DNA from: CAYWXK01 sp964462515
GTDB taxonomy: Bacteria > Planctomycetota > Phycisphaerae > Sedimentisphaerales > Anaerobacaceae
DNA length: 64,000 nucleotides
Direction: 5' to 3'
Assembly (NCBI GenBank): GCA_964462515.1
Contig: CAYWXK010000013.1
Location: forward strand, 22,313 to 86,312
The notes under the pieces were generated by a model, which had not been told where the DNA came from, did no database searches, and worked only from the letters and a program-made list of their open reading frames with translations. The translations under genes were made by a program, and so were the position numbers. Numbering within the stretch: position 1 is the first letter of the stretch; each line of letters begins with the position of its first letter. Positions 15,845 through 25,671 of this stretch are shown one piece after another.

Positions 15845-15873
15845 CTTTTTACTCCAGATAAAATTTTTCAAGC

Positions 15874-16833
15874 TTACGCATCCACGCATTCACGTGTCAC
15901 GGGCGGCCAGTCACGTCTGAGGTGCTGCTGCGCCCATATAGCAAGGGCCGCACCTGCTAACAAAACCAGCCCGAAAAGCACCTGAAAAATATTCAGCGAC
16001 TCGCCAAAAACCACGTGCGAAATCGCAAAGACAATAAACGGCTGCGCCAGTATCACCAGCGCCGGAATCGTAGCCCCAATTCGCCTCATCGCAGCATAAT
16101 ACAAAACGTGCGATAGTGCTATACTCAGCACCGCCGAAATCGCAACAGCCGCCCACTCCCTCGGCCCAATACCTGCGCAGCCGCTAAGTTTGCCAAACAT
16201 AAGCGCAAGTAAAAAAAGCCCCACAACCGTATAAATGCTTATCACCGAAAACCCGCTGCGAGAGTCAATATCTCGAAATGCAACTCTTACAGAAAGCGTA
16301 TATACCGCCCACATAAACGCCTGAGCAAGTGTAATGACCACACCCGTTACCATTCCGCTCGCTGCAATCCCGACAGGTCGGGACCTAAAATACATAACCC
16401 CAACCACTCCGACCACCGAAAGCACCAGCCCCAGCCAGAAACGCTTGCTTCTCACTAACGGTCTTTCCTCAGCAAAAAAAATAATAGAAAAGCTCGCCAC
16501 CCAGATAATAGAGCTTTTCGCCAGCAGGGTCATAAAAGCCGGGCCGATGTAATAAAAAGCCGCCGCATATAAACCCTGCATAATGATATTCGCCATAGCC
16601 GGCACAATCGCCCTCCGCCAGGTCCTTGTGTTAAACCGCTTTGTTTTGATGGAGAACACCAGAAATGGCAGCCAGAATAGACACGCCACCGTATATCGCA
16701 GGACGTTTTGTGTCCATGAGTCTAAATACCCTGTCAGGTATGTTATAAAAATCGGCCCAAGCGACCAGAACGCCAGTGCCCCCCCACACTCCACCGTCGC
16801 CGTAACATCAATCTTTCTGATACGTTCACTCAC
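15874..16833 (-). CDS. EamA/DMT-family transporter
   Basis: 319 aa with about ten hydrophobic segments arranged as two repeats of five, as in the drug/metabolite transporter superfamily (LAFWSLGPIFITYLTG at the start, FGLVLLAGAALAIWA at the end). Members export or take up small metabolites across the inner membrane; the substrate cannot be told. It lies 29 nt upstream of the Tat ADP-ribosylglycohydrolase-like gene on the same strand, so the two could be co-transcribed. The ribosome binding site is weak. Confidence 0.85.
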   Translation of the reverse strand: MSERIRKIDVTATVECGGALAFWSLGPIFITYLTGYLDSWTQNVLRYTVACLFWLPFLVFSIKTKRFNTRTWRRAIVPAMANIIMQGLYAAAFYYIGPAFMTLLAKSSIIWVASFSIIFFAEERPLVRSKRFWLGLVLSVVGVVGVMYFRSRPVGIAASGMVTGVVITLAQAFMWAVYTLSVRVAFRDIDSRSGFSVISIYTVVGLFLLALMFGKLSGCAGIGPREWAAVAISAVLSIALSHVLYYAAMRRIGATIPALVILAQPFIVFAISHVVFGESLNIFQVLFGLVLLAGAALAIWAQQHLRRDWPPVTRECVDA

Positions 16834-16857
16834 TAAAAGACTCTAACAAAAAGAATT

Positions 16858-16955
16858 TTAGCCACAGAGAACACAGAGAAATGAATTATAAGCAGTGTAA
16901 ATCTGTGTTAATCCGTGTCTAATATCAACAGGTTAATCTGTGTCTTTTTCATTAT
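16858..16955. repeat. GCCACAGAGAACACAG / TCTGTGTTAATC dispersed repeat
   Basis: GCCACAGAGAACACAGAG and two TTAATCYGTGTCT blocks form a segment of a type found in many bacterial intergenic regions; a related block occurs at 34855-34885. No coding potential is seen in 16834-17244 apart from this and the heptamer tract. Confidence 0.55.
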
Positions 16956-17068
16956 GTTAGACGCTCTAAATATCTCCATTCTCCAGATTTCTCCTCACTA
17001 TATCACATACCCGCTATCGTTTGGCAGAAAAAATTGAAAATAATAAATTGTAAATAGAAAATATCGAA

Positions 17069-17138
17069 CGTCCTCCGTCCTCTGTCTTCTGTCTTCTGTC
17101 TTCTGTCCTCTGTGTTCTGTCCTCCGTCTTCTGCCTTC
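17069..17138. repeat. Heptamer tract (YGTCYTC x10)
   Basis: Ten consecutive 7-nt units: CGTCCTC twice, TGTCTTC three times, TGTCCTC, TGTGTTC, TGTCCTC, CGTCTTC, TGCCTTC. It is the most regular of the heptamer tracts and is polypyrimidine-rich. Confidence 0.85.
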
Positions 17139-17244
17139 CATCCCTGCCCCCTGCCCCCCCGATAATCTGATGTTCTACACCCATATTTCCTGATAAACTG
17201 ATTCCCTGAACCCCGAACCCTGGCCCCTAATAAAGAATTTTTTC

Positions 17245-17273
17245 TTGCTTCTCATCACCTACTTTGGTATAAT
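17245..17273 (+). promoter_or_regulatory. Promoter of the FGE-deacetylase gene
   Basis: TTGCTT (17245-17250), 17-nt spacer, TATAAT (17268-17273). The ATG is 37 nt after the -10 box, with AGGAG at 17297-17301. Confidence 0.65.
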
Positions 17274-17309
17274 TCGATAAGCTAACGATACTTATGAGGA
17301 GACAAAGCT

Positions 17310-19883
17310 ATGAACAAAGCAAATCTAAAAAGTTTGTTTGCGATTTCGATAATTCAGCCAGCGATTGTATTAGTACTTATCCTGTCCTTATTTAATCCGG
17401 CTTGTTCTGTTTTTGCTGAGTCGCACGACATGGTTTCTATCCCGGGCGGCGAGTTTCAAATGGGCGATAGTAAAAATGAAAGTTGGATATCTGAACGGCC
17501 TGTCCATGCAGTTACCCTGGATTCGTTCTATATTGGTAAGTATGAGGTAACAAACCAGCAGTATTGTGCTTTCCTCAACTGGGCGGATGACAACGGCTGG
17601 ATTACAGTCACAAACGGTGTTGTTTACAAAGCCGGTTCCGGGACCAGTTATCCATATTGTGACACATTTTCGGCAGATTATTACAGCCAGATTTCCTACA
17701 GCGGCGATGTTTTCAGCGTTAGAACCAAGGGCGTTCGCAATATGGCCAACGACCCGATGGTTATGGTCAGTTGGTATGGAGCGGCTGCTTATTGCAACTG
17801 GCGAAGCCAGCAGGAAGGAAAAGAGCAGTGTTATAATCTTTCGACCTGGGCGTGTGATTTTAGTAAGAAGGGTTATCGTCTTGCAACTGAGGCGGAATGG
17901 GAATATGCGGCGAGGGGTGGCCTTGTGGGGAGGCGATTCCCGTGGGGCGATACTATCTCCCATAGCCAGGCGAATTATTTAAGCGATAGTTCATATTCCT
18001 ATGATATAAGCCCAACAAGGGGTCATCATCCGACCTGGATTGATGGGATTTATCCATATACTGCGCCAGTGGGTAGTTTCCAAGCTAACGGCTACGGTCT
18101 TTATGAAATGGCGGGTAATGTCTGGGAGTGGTGTAATGACTGGTACTCGAGCACTTATTACAGTACAACACCCTATCCTCATGTTAATCCAACTGGACCG
18201 ATTTCTGACACTTACCGTGTTATGCGTGGCGGCGGATGGGTCTACTTCGCCGAATACTGTCGTGTGGCATTCCGCTTCGGCCACGAACCGCGATACCGGG
18301 CCTTCAGCCTCGGATTTCGTCTTGTCCTTGGATACGGCAAAGAATTTATGATTACTTTTGACGATGGTCCCGTGCCGGGAAATACAAAGAACATCGTCGA
18401 TGCGCTTAAGAATATCAAGGTCGCTAATGGTGAGCCGGTAAAAGCTGGATTCTTTATGGTTGGCGTTGGATGTTGTGAAAATTCAACTTGTTTTTGCCCA
18501 TGGTATGACCGCTGGCCACCTAAAGGAAGCGTAAGAGAGAATCCCGCTCTTGTCCAGATGGCTGCGAAGGCTGGCCATTACATTGGAGACCATACCCAGC
18601 ATCATCCTGATTTCAACGCTTGGTTTAAGGACTGGTCTGTTGAGTCTATAAAACTCGAGATATCCAACTGTTACAATGAGATAAAAACCGCACTTGGGCT
18701 TGGACCTAACGAAGATCTACCAAAAAAGATATTTAGACCTCCTTATTTCTCACTGAACGCGAATGTTTGCACGGCCGCGAATAAACTCGACTTCCAGATA
18801 ATCTTGGGAGCGGGGGAAAACCGTAATCAAGCTCTTGATATCGGTTGGCCTTCTTTGCCTTCGGCAGACGAAATCAAGGAAAAAGCAAGAACGTTGATTG
18901 AAAGTTGGGAAAGAGATGAACCGTGCGTCCTAGTGTTTCATGACATTTCACCCATAACCGCCAACAACATCGCAGAGATAATTAGGTATCTGCGGGAGGA
19001 TGAAGGTTTTACTTTGGTTCACTTTGACCCGGACAGACTTCCAGGTGGGCGATCATGGCTTCTTGGTATAATGAAGAGTTTTATTCGACAAGGTGAGAAT
19101 AAAAGGGACAGTATATCTTTGGATTCAACGGTCACCAATGCAACCTTTAGTCTTTCATGGCAAGGAAGCGACATTGACCTTGTGCTCTATAAGCCAGATG
19201 GCACAAAGATAGACCCTAATAGCACTCTGGTTGACCCAAATATTAAGTATGCCGAGAGAGATACGTATGAGTATTATTTTATCTCGGATCCAAATCCGGG
19301 AAGCTGGATAATGGAGGTTTCAGGCGTAAATGTTCCGCCGGAGGGAGAGAAGTACACCATAAGAGTCGAGTCCGATACCAATCTGGCACTCTTTGCATTT
19401 ACTGACAAACCAGCCTATGGATTAAATGAACAGATCTATATAACGGCTGAATTGGTAAATGATGAAAACTCAGTTACGGGTGCATTAGTTACGGCAAAAG
19501 TCCAACGCCCGGTTGGGTCTATTGATAATCTTACCTTATATGATGATGGCACCCATGGAGATGAAGAACCTAATGATGGATTCTACGCAAACGCCTACAA
19601 AAACACTTCTCTAAGAGGGTCGTATGAAATTACTGTATCGTCTATTGGTGAGCTAACAGGAGACCAATATGAAAGGGCTTTCTCTTTAACAGTTATGGTC
19701 GGCTCGATTTTTTATGGGAATATAGACTTTAGTGCCTATGCCGTCTTTGCTGACCACTGGATGACTCACAATTGCACGGGTCCCGCTTGGTGTGACACCG
19801 CTGACATTGATCAGAGTGGAAAGGTGGACATTTTCGATCTCGGAATCTTAGTCGAATATTGGCTCGAAGACACTTCCCCTTAG
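17310..19883 (+). CDS. Secreted FGE-sulfatase domain / polysaccharide deacetylase fusion with dockerin-like end
   Basis: 857 aa. Signal peptide about 1-36. Residues about 40-345 form an FGE/SUMF1-type domain (MVSIPGGEFQMGD, GYRLATEAEWEYAARGG, GNVWEWCNDWYSS, RVMRGGGW). Residues about 346-590 are a NodB-type polysaccharide deacetylase with TFDDGP (349-354) and the zinc motif H-T-Q-H-H (428-432). Then follow beta-sandwich segments (about 600-790) and a terminal dockerin-like EF-hand region (DIDQSGKVDIFDLGILVEYWLED). The deacetylase part should hydrolyse N- or O-acetyl groups from a polymer such as chitin, xylan or peptidoglycan. The FGE part may be a lectin-like or oxidase module; a catalytic Cys pair is not obvious. 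It is transcribed from a clear promoter as a single gene. Confidence 0.87.
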   Translation: MNKANLKSLFAISIIQPAIVLVLILSLFNPACSVFAESHDMVSIPGGEFQMGDSKNESWISERPVHAVTLDSFYIGKYEVTNQQYCAFLNWADDNGWITVTNGVVYKAGSGTSYPYCDTFSADYYSQISYSGDVFSVRTKGVRNMANDPMVMVSWYGAAAYCNWRSQQEGKEQCYNLSTWACDFSKKGYRLATEAEWEYAARGGLVGRRFPWGDTISHSQANYLSDSSYSYDISPTRGHHPTWIDGIYPYTAPVGSFQANGYGLYEMAGNVWEWCNDWYSSTYYSTTPYPHVNPTGPISDTYRVMRGGGWVYFAEYCRVAFRFGHEPRYRAFSLGFRLVLGYGKEFMITFDDGPVPGNTKNIVDALKNIKVANGEPVKAGFFMVGVGCCENSTCFCPWYDRWPPKGSVRENPALVQMAAKAGHYIGDHTQHHPDFNAWFKDWSVESIKLEISNCYNEIKTALGLGPNEDLPKKIFRPPYFSLNANVCTAANKLDFQIILGAGENRNQALDIGWPSLPSADEIKEKARTLIESWERDEPCVLVFHDISPITANNIAEIIRYLREDEGFTLVHFDPDRLPGGRSWLLGIMKSFIRQGENKRDSISLDSTVTNATFSLSWQGSDIDLVLYKPDGTKIDPNSTLVDPNIKYAERDTYEYYFISDPNPGSWIMEVSGVNVPPEGEKYTIRVESDTNLALFAFTDKPAYGLNEQIYITAELVNDENSVTGALVTAKVQRPVGSIDNLTLYDDGTHGDEEPNDGFYANAYKNTSLRGSYEITVSSIGELTGDQYERAFSLTVMVGSIFYGNIDFSAYAVFADHWMTHNCTGPAWCDTADIDQSGKVDIFDLGILVEYWLEDTSP

Positions 19884-19938
19884 GGTCAACATAATTTGAT
19901 GTCGGGCAAAGGGCTGGAAGGTTATTCCATAAACTGTA

Positions 19939-21150
19939 TCAGAAGTGTAGTGACTTCGCCGAAGCCGGCTTCCGTGTAAATGGATGTATTGCTTCCTTAA
20001 GCGATACACCCCTGACCTCGATTTGCTTGATGTCGTGTGTCCCTATACCGGCTTGGGCCAGCAATTGCAGATAGTTCTCGCCCGGAAACGGTGGCTGTGT
20101 ATGAGCGGCCATTGGGTTGTGTCCTATTACCGTCGTGCAAACAGCATCGGTGCATACTGCGTTGCGACCGACAAGTAAAAGCTTGGGCTGAATCGGCTCA
20201 ACGCCCTCATTCCAAAAACCTTCTCCTCCTCTGACTGTGTCGATGCCGTCAATCACAGCAAGGTCCACCGGTCTCGCGCACACCACGTCAGCGATAATGC
20301 GTGGTAAGCGGTAACGCGAGTCGCGCGGAACCCCTCGGTCAACCTCTTGAGGGACACCGGCAGATAAAGTGCGCTTGCCGTTATGAAGCTGCTGGACACG
20401 GGCCTGAACGCTATCTTCATTGGGGGCATCGTCACCATACAGGGCAGTAGGCAGGACGCCAAATAAGTTCTTTGAGGCCATCGTCACACCGGCAGCGGCG
20501 TGCTCTTTCAGCTTTGATAAAGAGATAAAAACATCCGTCTTTTCATACCACTGGTTGACGTCAAATGCAGGGAAAAGGTATCCGCCCCAGGGAACTTTAA
20601 GCCGGCTGTATCCTGCCCAGCTTCCGCGATTCTTTGTGTTCTCAAAAATAACCTTGTTGCCCCCTGCGGACTTGATTGCTGCCAGGTCCCAGCCGGCGTC
20701 CGTTAAAACCTGCTCAATCGGCTCGCGGTAATAGAGGGCCTCTACAAGAGCTATCCGTTTTGCCCCGGCATCGTTAAGTGCGGCGCACAACGCCGCTGCG
20801 ATGTTCTGATGTATCTGATATGTTCGGCCGGCAGGCAATCCGGCCAACTGCTGAATATTACCGGTGAGATTCATCTTGACCGTGACTGTCTTGCCGCGGA
20901 CGAGTTTGTCAATACCGCCTATCAGCTCTATCGCGGCATCGAGCTTGCGACGAACCAAACCCGGCTCGTATGACTCGCATCGCTGAATGGCCACTGGCAC
21001 ACTGGGGGCGACCTTCGAAAGTTCAGGTAGTGGCGGGATTGTCGGCTTCTGCTCGCTGCCCCAAACCAGAGAAACTCTGCCGCCTACTAATGCCGCCGCT
21101 GTTCCCAGGCCGCGCACCAATATCTGCCGTCGATTCATTTTCACAGACAT
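19939..21150 (-). CDS. Tat-exported DUF362 protein
   Basis: 403 aa. Twin-arginine leader MNRRQILVRGLGTAAALVGG. The mature part has the DUF362 hallmarks VKMNLTGNI, SWAGYSRLKVPWGGY, DVFISLSKLKEHAAAGVTMASKNLFGVLP and LAVIDGIDTVRGGEG. The family is common in planctomycetes, and some members bind iron-sulfur clusters, but no Cys-rich cluster motif is visible here, so only a fold-level assignment is possible. GAGG lies upstream of ATG 21150. It is convergent with the FGE-deacetylase gene. Confidence 0.85.
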   Translation of the reverse strand: MSVKMNRRQILVRGLGTAAALVGGRVSLVWGSEQKPTIPPLPELSKVAPSVPVAIQRCESYEPGLVRRKLDAAIELIGGIDKLVRGKTVTVKMNLTGNIQQLAGLPAGRTYQIHQNIAAALCAALNDAGAKRIALVEALYYREPIEQVLTDAGWDLAAIKSAGGNKVIFENTKNRGSWAGYSRLKVPWGGYLFPAFDVNQWYEKTDVFISLSKLKEHAAAGVTMASKNLFGVLPTALYGDDAPNEDSVQARVQQLHNGKRTLSAGVPQEVDRGVPRDSRYRLPRIIADVVCARPVDLAVIDGIDTVRGGEGFWNEGVEPIQPKLLLVGRNAVCTDAVCTTVIGHNPMAAHTQPPFPGENYLQLLAQAGIGTHDIKQIEVRGVSLKEAIHPFTRKPASAKSLHF

Positions 21151-21177
21151 AACTGTAACCTCATTTTTAATCGTTCG

Positions 21178-21226
21178 TATCTTCTATATCGAAATTCTGT
21201 ATTCTTTACTCTGCATTTTGTTGTTT
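21178..21226. repeat. Degenerate heptamer tract in the DUF362-Gfo/Idh intergenic region
   Basis: Units TATCTTC, TATATCG, AAATTCT, GTATTCT, TTACTCT, GCATTTT run in 7-nt phase. The rest of the gap to 21597 holds a weak GCCGG/CCGGC hairpin (21390-21430) with a T run, and nothing else that I can support. Confidence 0.55.
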
Positions 21227-21597
21227 GCACGATATATCGAATGCCGGGGTTCTGCAAGCAGTTTTTTTCTCTTTTTACGCCGAGAACACAAAACTTATTT
21301 TCTAAACGACCCTTATGCGAGAAATTCCGGCGGCAAGAATCATCTAAGAATTTCGAAGATTTGTTTCTAATCCACACCAAATATGAAGCGCCGGCGTAAC
21401 CGAGGCCACTTTTACACTGGTGTTTCCGGCTAATTTTTTGTTAAAATTATGCTCAAATTTCTTGTTGTTAGTCTGACGAAATGATAGAATTCTGGCATAC
21501 GAATCTGACGGTGCAGTAATCCGTCACAAGGAATTTCAGTTGTAGTTATCTATTTGTGCGTCTTAAAATTGTGGCTTTGTCGATAAGGAGACGATTA

Positions 21598-22920
21598 ATG
21601 AGTCAAGCAAAAATGAACCGTTTGAGCAGACGCCAGTTTCTACAAAGCGCCACTGCGGTAGCAGGTAGTCTGGTGGCTGGACCGGTAATTGTGAAATCAA
21701 CGGCGTTGGGTCGTGACGGAAGGGTTGCCGCCAGTGAGCGAATTGTGCTGGGTGGTATCGGCATCCGCAACCGCGGCATGCACGACCTGCAATGGATGAT
21801 GCCGGAGCCGGACGTGCAGTTCGTTGCCGTCTGCGATGCCCAGAAAGCCAGCCGAGAGGCCGTCAAGAAAGCGGTGGACACGCGATATGGTAACAAAGAT
21901 TGCGCTATGTTCAGTGACATCCGCGTGTTCCTTGCCGAACGCACCGACATTGATGCGGTGCTGATTGCAACCGGCGACCGCTGGCACGCGCTGGCCTCTA
22001 TTTTTGCGATGCGGGCAGGCAAAGACGTTTATTCTGAAAAGCCGTCGGCTATGACCATTGCGGAAGGTCGGGGGGTCGTGGAAACCGCAAGACGCTATCG
22101 CCGAATTTACCAAACCGGCACGCAGCGGCTCAGCGAGGGCAACTTTGTCTTCGCCATCGAGCTTGCCCTCACAGGCCGGCTCGGCAAGGTGCACACTGCC
22201 TATGCGCATATTGCTCCCTGGGACGCAGCGGAGATGAGGCACGACTGGCTTCCTGCACAGCCCGAACCGCCCAAAGAAGTAGTGGACTGGGACCACTGGT
22301 TAGGCCCGTGTCCCTGGCGGCCTTACAACGCAGAATACGTCGGCGGAGGCTGGCGCGGCCACTACGACTTCCACACCAGTTGCATAGGCGAATGGGGCGC
22401 ACACACCTTCGCCCAGGCGCAGGCGGGAATCGGCGCTCTGAATACTTCAGCGGTCGAATACCAATACGTCAACAATCCCACCGGCGATGAAATGGTTACG
22501 AGGTTCGCTAACGGCGTCAAAATGATATTGAGTCGAGGCGATAAGTGGTGGCGCGGCTCCTGCGGTATGCGATTCGATGGCCCCGATGGATGGGTATCAG
22601 CGGCAGATGGCTATTCGCAGCCGGATGTTTCGCCGCCTTCACTGATGGCCGAATTCAAGAAGATAGTCTCCGACTACATAGCCCGCACAGGCCGACCGAT
22701 GAGCCACATGCGAGATTTCCTGGATTGTGTCAAGTCGCGCCGACAAACGGTGGCAAATCCGGAAGTGATGCACCATTCTATGTCAACCGTGCATGCCGCC
22801 AATATCTGTATGTGGCTCAAACGTGATATGCGTTACGACCCCGTCAAAGAGGAATTCATTAACGACCCGGAGGCCAATCGGATGCGCAGCCGTGCTATGC
22901 GTGAGCCTTGGACCATCTAA
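21598..22920 (+). CDS. Tat-exported Gfo/Idh/MocA oxidoreductase
   Basis: 440 aa from ATG 21598 (AGGAG 8 nt upstream; a GTG at 21556 adds only an unconserved stretch). Twin-arginine leader LSRRQFLQSATAVAGSL. Then the Rossmann start VLGGIGIRNRGM and the EKPSAMTI motif (EKP holds the catalytic-site Lys). NAD(P)-dependent oxidation or epimerisation of sugar derivatives is the family role; exported members carry a tightly bound cofactor. A HEAT-repeat gene follows at 125 nt and may share the transcript. The substrate is unknown. Confidence 0.92.
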   Translation: MSQAKMNRLSRRQFLQSATAVAGSLVAGPVIVKSTALGRDGRVAASERIVLGGIGIRNRGMHDLQWMMPEPDVQFVAVCDAQKASREAVKKAVDTRYGNKDCAMFSDIRVFLAERTDIDAVLIATGDRWHALASIFAMRAGKDVYSEKPSAMTIAEGRGVVETARRYRRIYQTGTQRLSEGNFVFAIELALTGRLGKVHTAYAHIAPWDAAEMRHDWLPAQPEPPKEVVDWDHWLGPCPWRPYNAEYVGGGWRGHYDFHTSCIGEWGAHTFAQAQAGIGALNTSAVEYQYVNNPTGDEMVTRFANGVKMILSRGDKWWRGSCGMRFDGPDGWVSAADGYSQPDVSPPSLMAEFKKIVSDYIARTGRPMSHMRDFLDCVKSRRQTVANPEVMHHSMSTVHAANICMWLKRDMRYDPVKEEFINDPEANRMRSRAMREPWTI

Positions 22921-23044
22921 TGGGAAATTCAAAAATCAAAAGTCAAAGATTAAAATTGCGGAATTGCCGCAGGGCGGCAATAAATTCATCAATTTTGCAT
23001 TTTACACTTTGATTTTTGCATTGCTCTTGAAAGGAAACAAAGCT

Positions 23045-25027
23045 ATGTCAAAGTCAAAAATAATCTTTGCTCTGCTTGTTGCGTTGTTGTTTGCAAGCGC
23101 AGTGCAATTGTTCGGACAAACCGTTCCACTCCCCACAAAGGAAAATGTGGACAAGCTGATTGCCGTGCTCAAGTCTGATGCACCGCAAAAAGAAAAGGTC
23201 GATGCCTGCCGACAACTGTCTGTCATCGGCACAAAAGATGCCATCGCACCGCTGGCGGCGCTGCTCGGTGACGAAAAACTCTCGGATATGGCCCGCTACG
23301 CCCTCGAACCCATCCCGGACCCGGCTGTTGACGATGCCTTGCGCGATGCGCTCGGCAGACTCAAAGGCCGACCGCTGGCCGGTGTAATCACAAGTATTGG
23401 CGTGCGGCGAGATGCAAAGGCAGTCGCGGCGTTATCGAAATTACTGCAGGACCAGGATTCAATTGTGGTGCAGGCCTCAGGCCGTGCGCTTGGCACAATC
23501 GGTAATCAGCCAGCGGCCAAGTCGCTGCGGGGTGCTCTGAAAAATGTTTCCGCCGCTAATCAGCTCGCAGTGTGTGAAGGCTTATTACGCTGTGCAGAGT
23601 CTCTCGCAGCAAAAGGGCAGCGTGATGAGGCCATCGAGATTTATGACCAGCTTCGTGGCCTTAAGGGAGCAGCCCACCAGGTTCGTGCAGGCGCTCTGCG
23701 AGGCGCAATCCTTGTGCGTGGCAATGAAGGCCTGTCTTTGCTTCGGCAGTATTTGAAAAGCGATGACTACATTTTGTTCTCCGCAGCCGTCCAGGCCTCT
23801 TACGAATTGCCAAGAGATAAGGCAGTAACCGATGTGTTGACCGATGGACTGAGCAAACTGCCTGCCGACAATCAGATTCTGGTCATCCTGGCACTTGGCA
23901 AACGCGGTGATGCGGCGGCGCTGCCGACACTGTTTGCTCTGGCTAAAAGCGGTGAAAAAACCGTTCGCATCGCTGCTATTCAGGCCCTGCCGGCGATTGG
24001 ACATAGTTCCGCAGTTCCAGTCCTTGTGGAATTGCTGGCCGATGCCGACCGACAGATTAGCGATGCCGCGCAAGAGAACCTCGCTGCATTTTCAGGCAAG
24101 GAGGCTGATACTGCCGTGATGGCGATGTTTAATAGCGGTAAAACAGATGAGCGCCTTACTGCGCTCGAAATAATCGGGCGTAGGCGGATGACGACAAGTG
24201 TTCCTTTGCTGTTGAAAGCCGCCGGCGACGCCGACCCAAAAGTTCGTTCTGCCGCAATAAAGAAAGTTGGTGAGCTGGGCGGCCCAGCCGAGCTGCCGGC
24301 GCTGCTCAAACTGCTTATGGATTTGAAAGAGTCGCAAGATATAAACGCCGCTGAACAGGCCTTGCTCGATGTTTGCAACAAAGCTGATAATCCGCAATCT
24401 TACAACGAGAAGTTTATCGGCCTGCTATCGCAAGCCCAGCCCGCACAAAAGAGCTCCCTGTTGCGTGTTCTCGGTGCTATCGGTGGAGCGAACGCCCTGA
24501 AGGCCGTGCGCGAGGCAGTCAATGACTCTGATGCGCAGGTCCATACCGCCGCAATCCGTGCACTGAGCGGCTGGAAAACCATAGATGCGGCGCCCGAGTT
24601 GCTTGCGCTTGCCAGGAGCGCCGGCAATCCAAATGACAAAACGATTTGCCTGCGTGGCTACATAGGATTGGCCGCTCGTTCTGAGATACCTGCCGACCAG
24701 CGATTGTCGATGTGCCGGGAGGCCGCCGGCCTTATTGAGCGAAGTGAGGAAAAGAAGCTGCTGTTAGGCGCTCTGGGCAGTATCAATTTACCGGGTTCAC
24801 TTGAATTGATTGTGCCGTATATAAACGACCCGGCTACGCAGGAAGAGGCCGGCCTGGCATACATAGCGGTTGCCGATAGGCTTCTCGAAACGCCTGATGC
24901 CTCGAAGCTCGCACCAAAAATGCTTGAAACGCTTGAAAAATTGGCACAGGTTACAACTAACTCCACCCTTGTCCGGCGTGCTAAAGCGTCGTTGAGGCAG
25001 GCGAAAGATAAGGCCGGCAACAAATAA
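23045..25027 (+). CDS. Secreted HEAT-repeat protein
   Basis: 660 aa from ATG 23045 (AAAGGAAA upstream). A signal peptide (about 1-24, ending LFGQT) is followed by an all-helical array of HEAT repeats across nearly the whole length: DAIAPLAALLGDE, DAKAVAALSKLLQD, SSAVPVLVELLAD, TSVPLLLKAAGD, DAAPELLALARSAG. Such scaffolds bind protein partners in the periplasm. The upstream frame opening at 22793 overlaps the oxidoreductase gene and is not used. There is no catalytic domain. Confidence 0.85.
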   Translation: MSKSKIIFALLVALLFASAVQLFGQTVPLPTKENVDKLIAVLKSDAPQKEKVDACRQLSVIGTKDAIAPLAALLGDEKLSDMARYALEPIPDPAVDDALRDALGRLKGRPLAGVITSIGVRRDAKAVAALSKLLQDQDSIVVQASGRALGTIGNQPAAKSLRGALKNVSAANQLAVCEGLLRCAESLAAKGQRDEAIEIYDQLRGLKGAAHQVRAGALRGAILVRGNEGLSLLRQYLKSDDYILFSAAVQASYELPRDKAVTDVLTDGLSKLPADNQILVILALGKRGDAAALPTLFALAKSGEKTVRIAAIQALPAIGHSSAVPVLVELLADADRQISDAAQENLAAFSGKEADTAVMAMFNSGKTDERLTALEIIGRRRMTTSVPLLLKAAGDADPKVRSAAIKKVGELGGPAELPALLKLLMDLKESQDINAAEQALLDVCNKADNPQSYNEKFIGLLSQAQPAQKSSLLRVLGAIGGANALKAVREAVNDSDAQVHTAAIRALSGWKTIDAAPELLALARSAGNPNDKTICLRGYIGLAARSEIPADQRLSMCREAAGLIERSEEKKLLLGALGSINLPGSLELIVPYINDPATQEEAGLAYIAVADRLLETPDASKLAPKMLETLEKLAQVTTNSTLVRRAKASLRQAKDKAGNK

Positions 25028-25099
25028 GATACCGCATTTACAGTAAGAGATTTACAATAATAATAAAGGTTCTTAAATTTGTCAGATGACCTGATGATT

Positions 25100-25339
25100 T
25101 CAAGATTTCTTTTGGGTGTTCTGTTGCTCTTTTTGTAAATGCTCGGCGATTCGTTTTAGCTGCTGGTTTATGTCTTCGTTCTGCCGCAGCAATTTTTCAA
25201 GCAGCGTAGATATTGCTCTTGACCCGAGGATGCTCTGGGCGAAGACCAAAAAGAACATCATTGCCAATGCTCCCCCAATAGCAATAAAGCTTACAGCCCA
25301 TAAAATCTTTTGCACAAGCTCGTTCAAATTCTGGTCCAT
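25100..25339 (-). CDS. Small single-TM coiled-coil membrane protein
   Basis: 79 aa. One membrane helix (about 13-36, LWAVSFIAIGGALAMMFFLV) followed by a basic coiled coil (LLEKLLRQNEDINQQLKRIAEHLQKE). GAGG precedes the ATG. The amphipathic second half and the lack of overlap with other genes make it a plausible small protein, though no family is recognised. Confidence 0.5.
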   Translation of the reverse strand: MDQNLNELVQKILWAVSFIAIGGALAMMFFLVFAQSILGSRAISTLLEKLLRQNEDINQQLKRIAEHLQKEQQNTQKKS

Positions 25340-25536
25340 CGCCTCGGCCTTTTATTATGAAAATGCAAACGACTGTTCCCTTATAATTACCTTGGCTTAT
25401 AATAACCACGACGCCAGCCATAGTCAAACCAAAATCTGCTCCCGACTGTCCAGGATTTCAGGCCACTTTCTACCGACTTTAGAGGAATTTGTAACGAAAT
25501 CGCCTATCAAAAAACCAAAGTTTTGCCCGGCGGCGG

Positions 25537-25565
25537 TTGACAAAGATGAAAGAAACGGATATACT
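25537..25565 (+). promoter_or_regulatory. Strong sigma-70-like promoter of the second beta-helix gene
   Basis: TTGACA (25537-25542), 17-nt spacer, TATACT (25560-25565), leaving a leader of about 100 nt before ATG 25672. Nothing else is seen in 25340-25671. Confidence 0.65.
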
Positions 25566-25671
25566 TACATTATAAGCGGAATTCTAAGAAGTGTTCTTCG
25601 CCGGCAAGAAGCCGGTTGGTATTTTTTTGTAATTTAATAATTTGGAATTAGATGGAGTAGGAGAAATAAAA

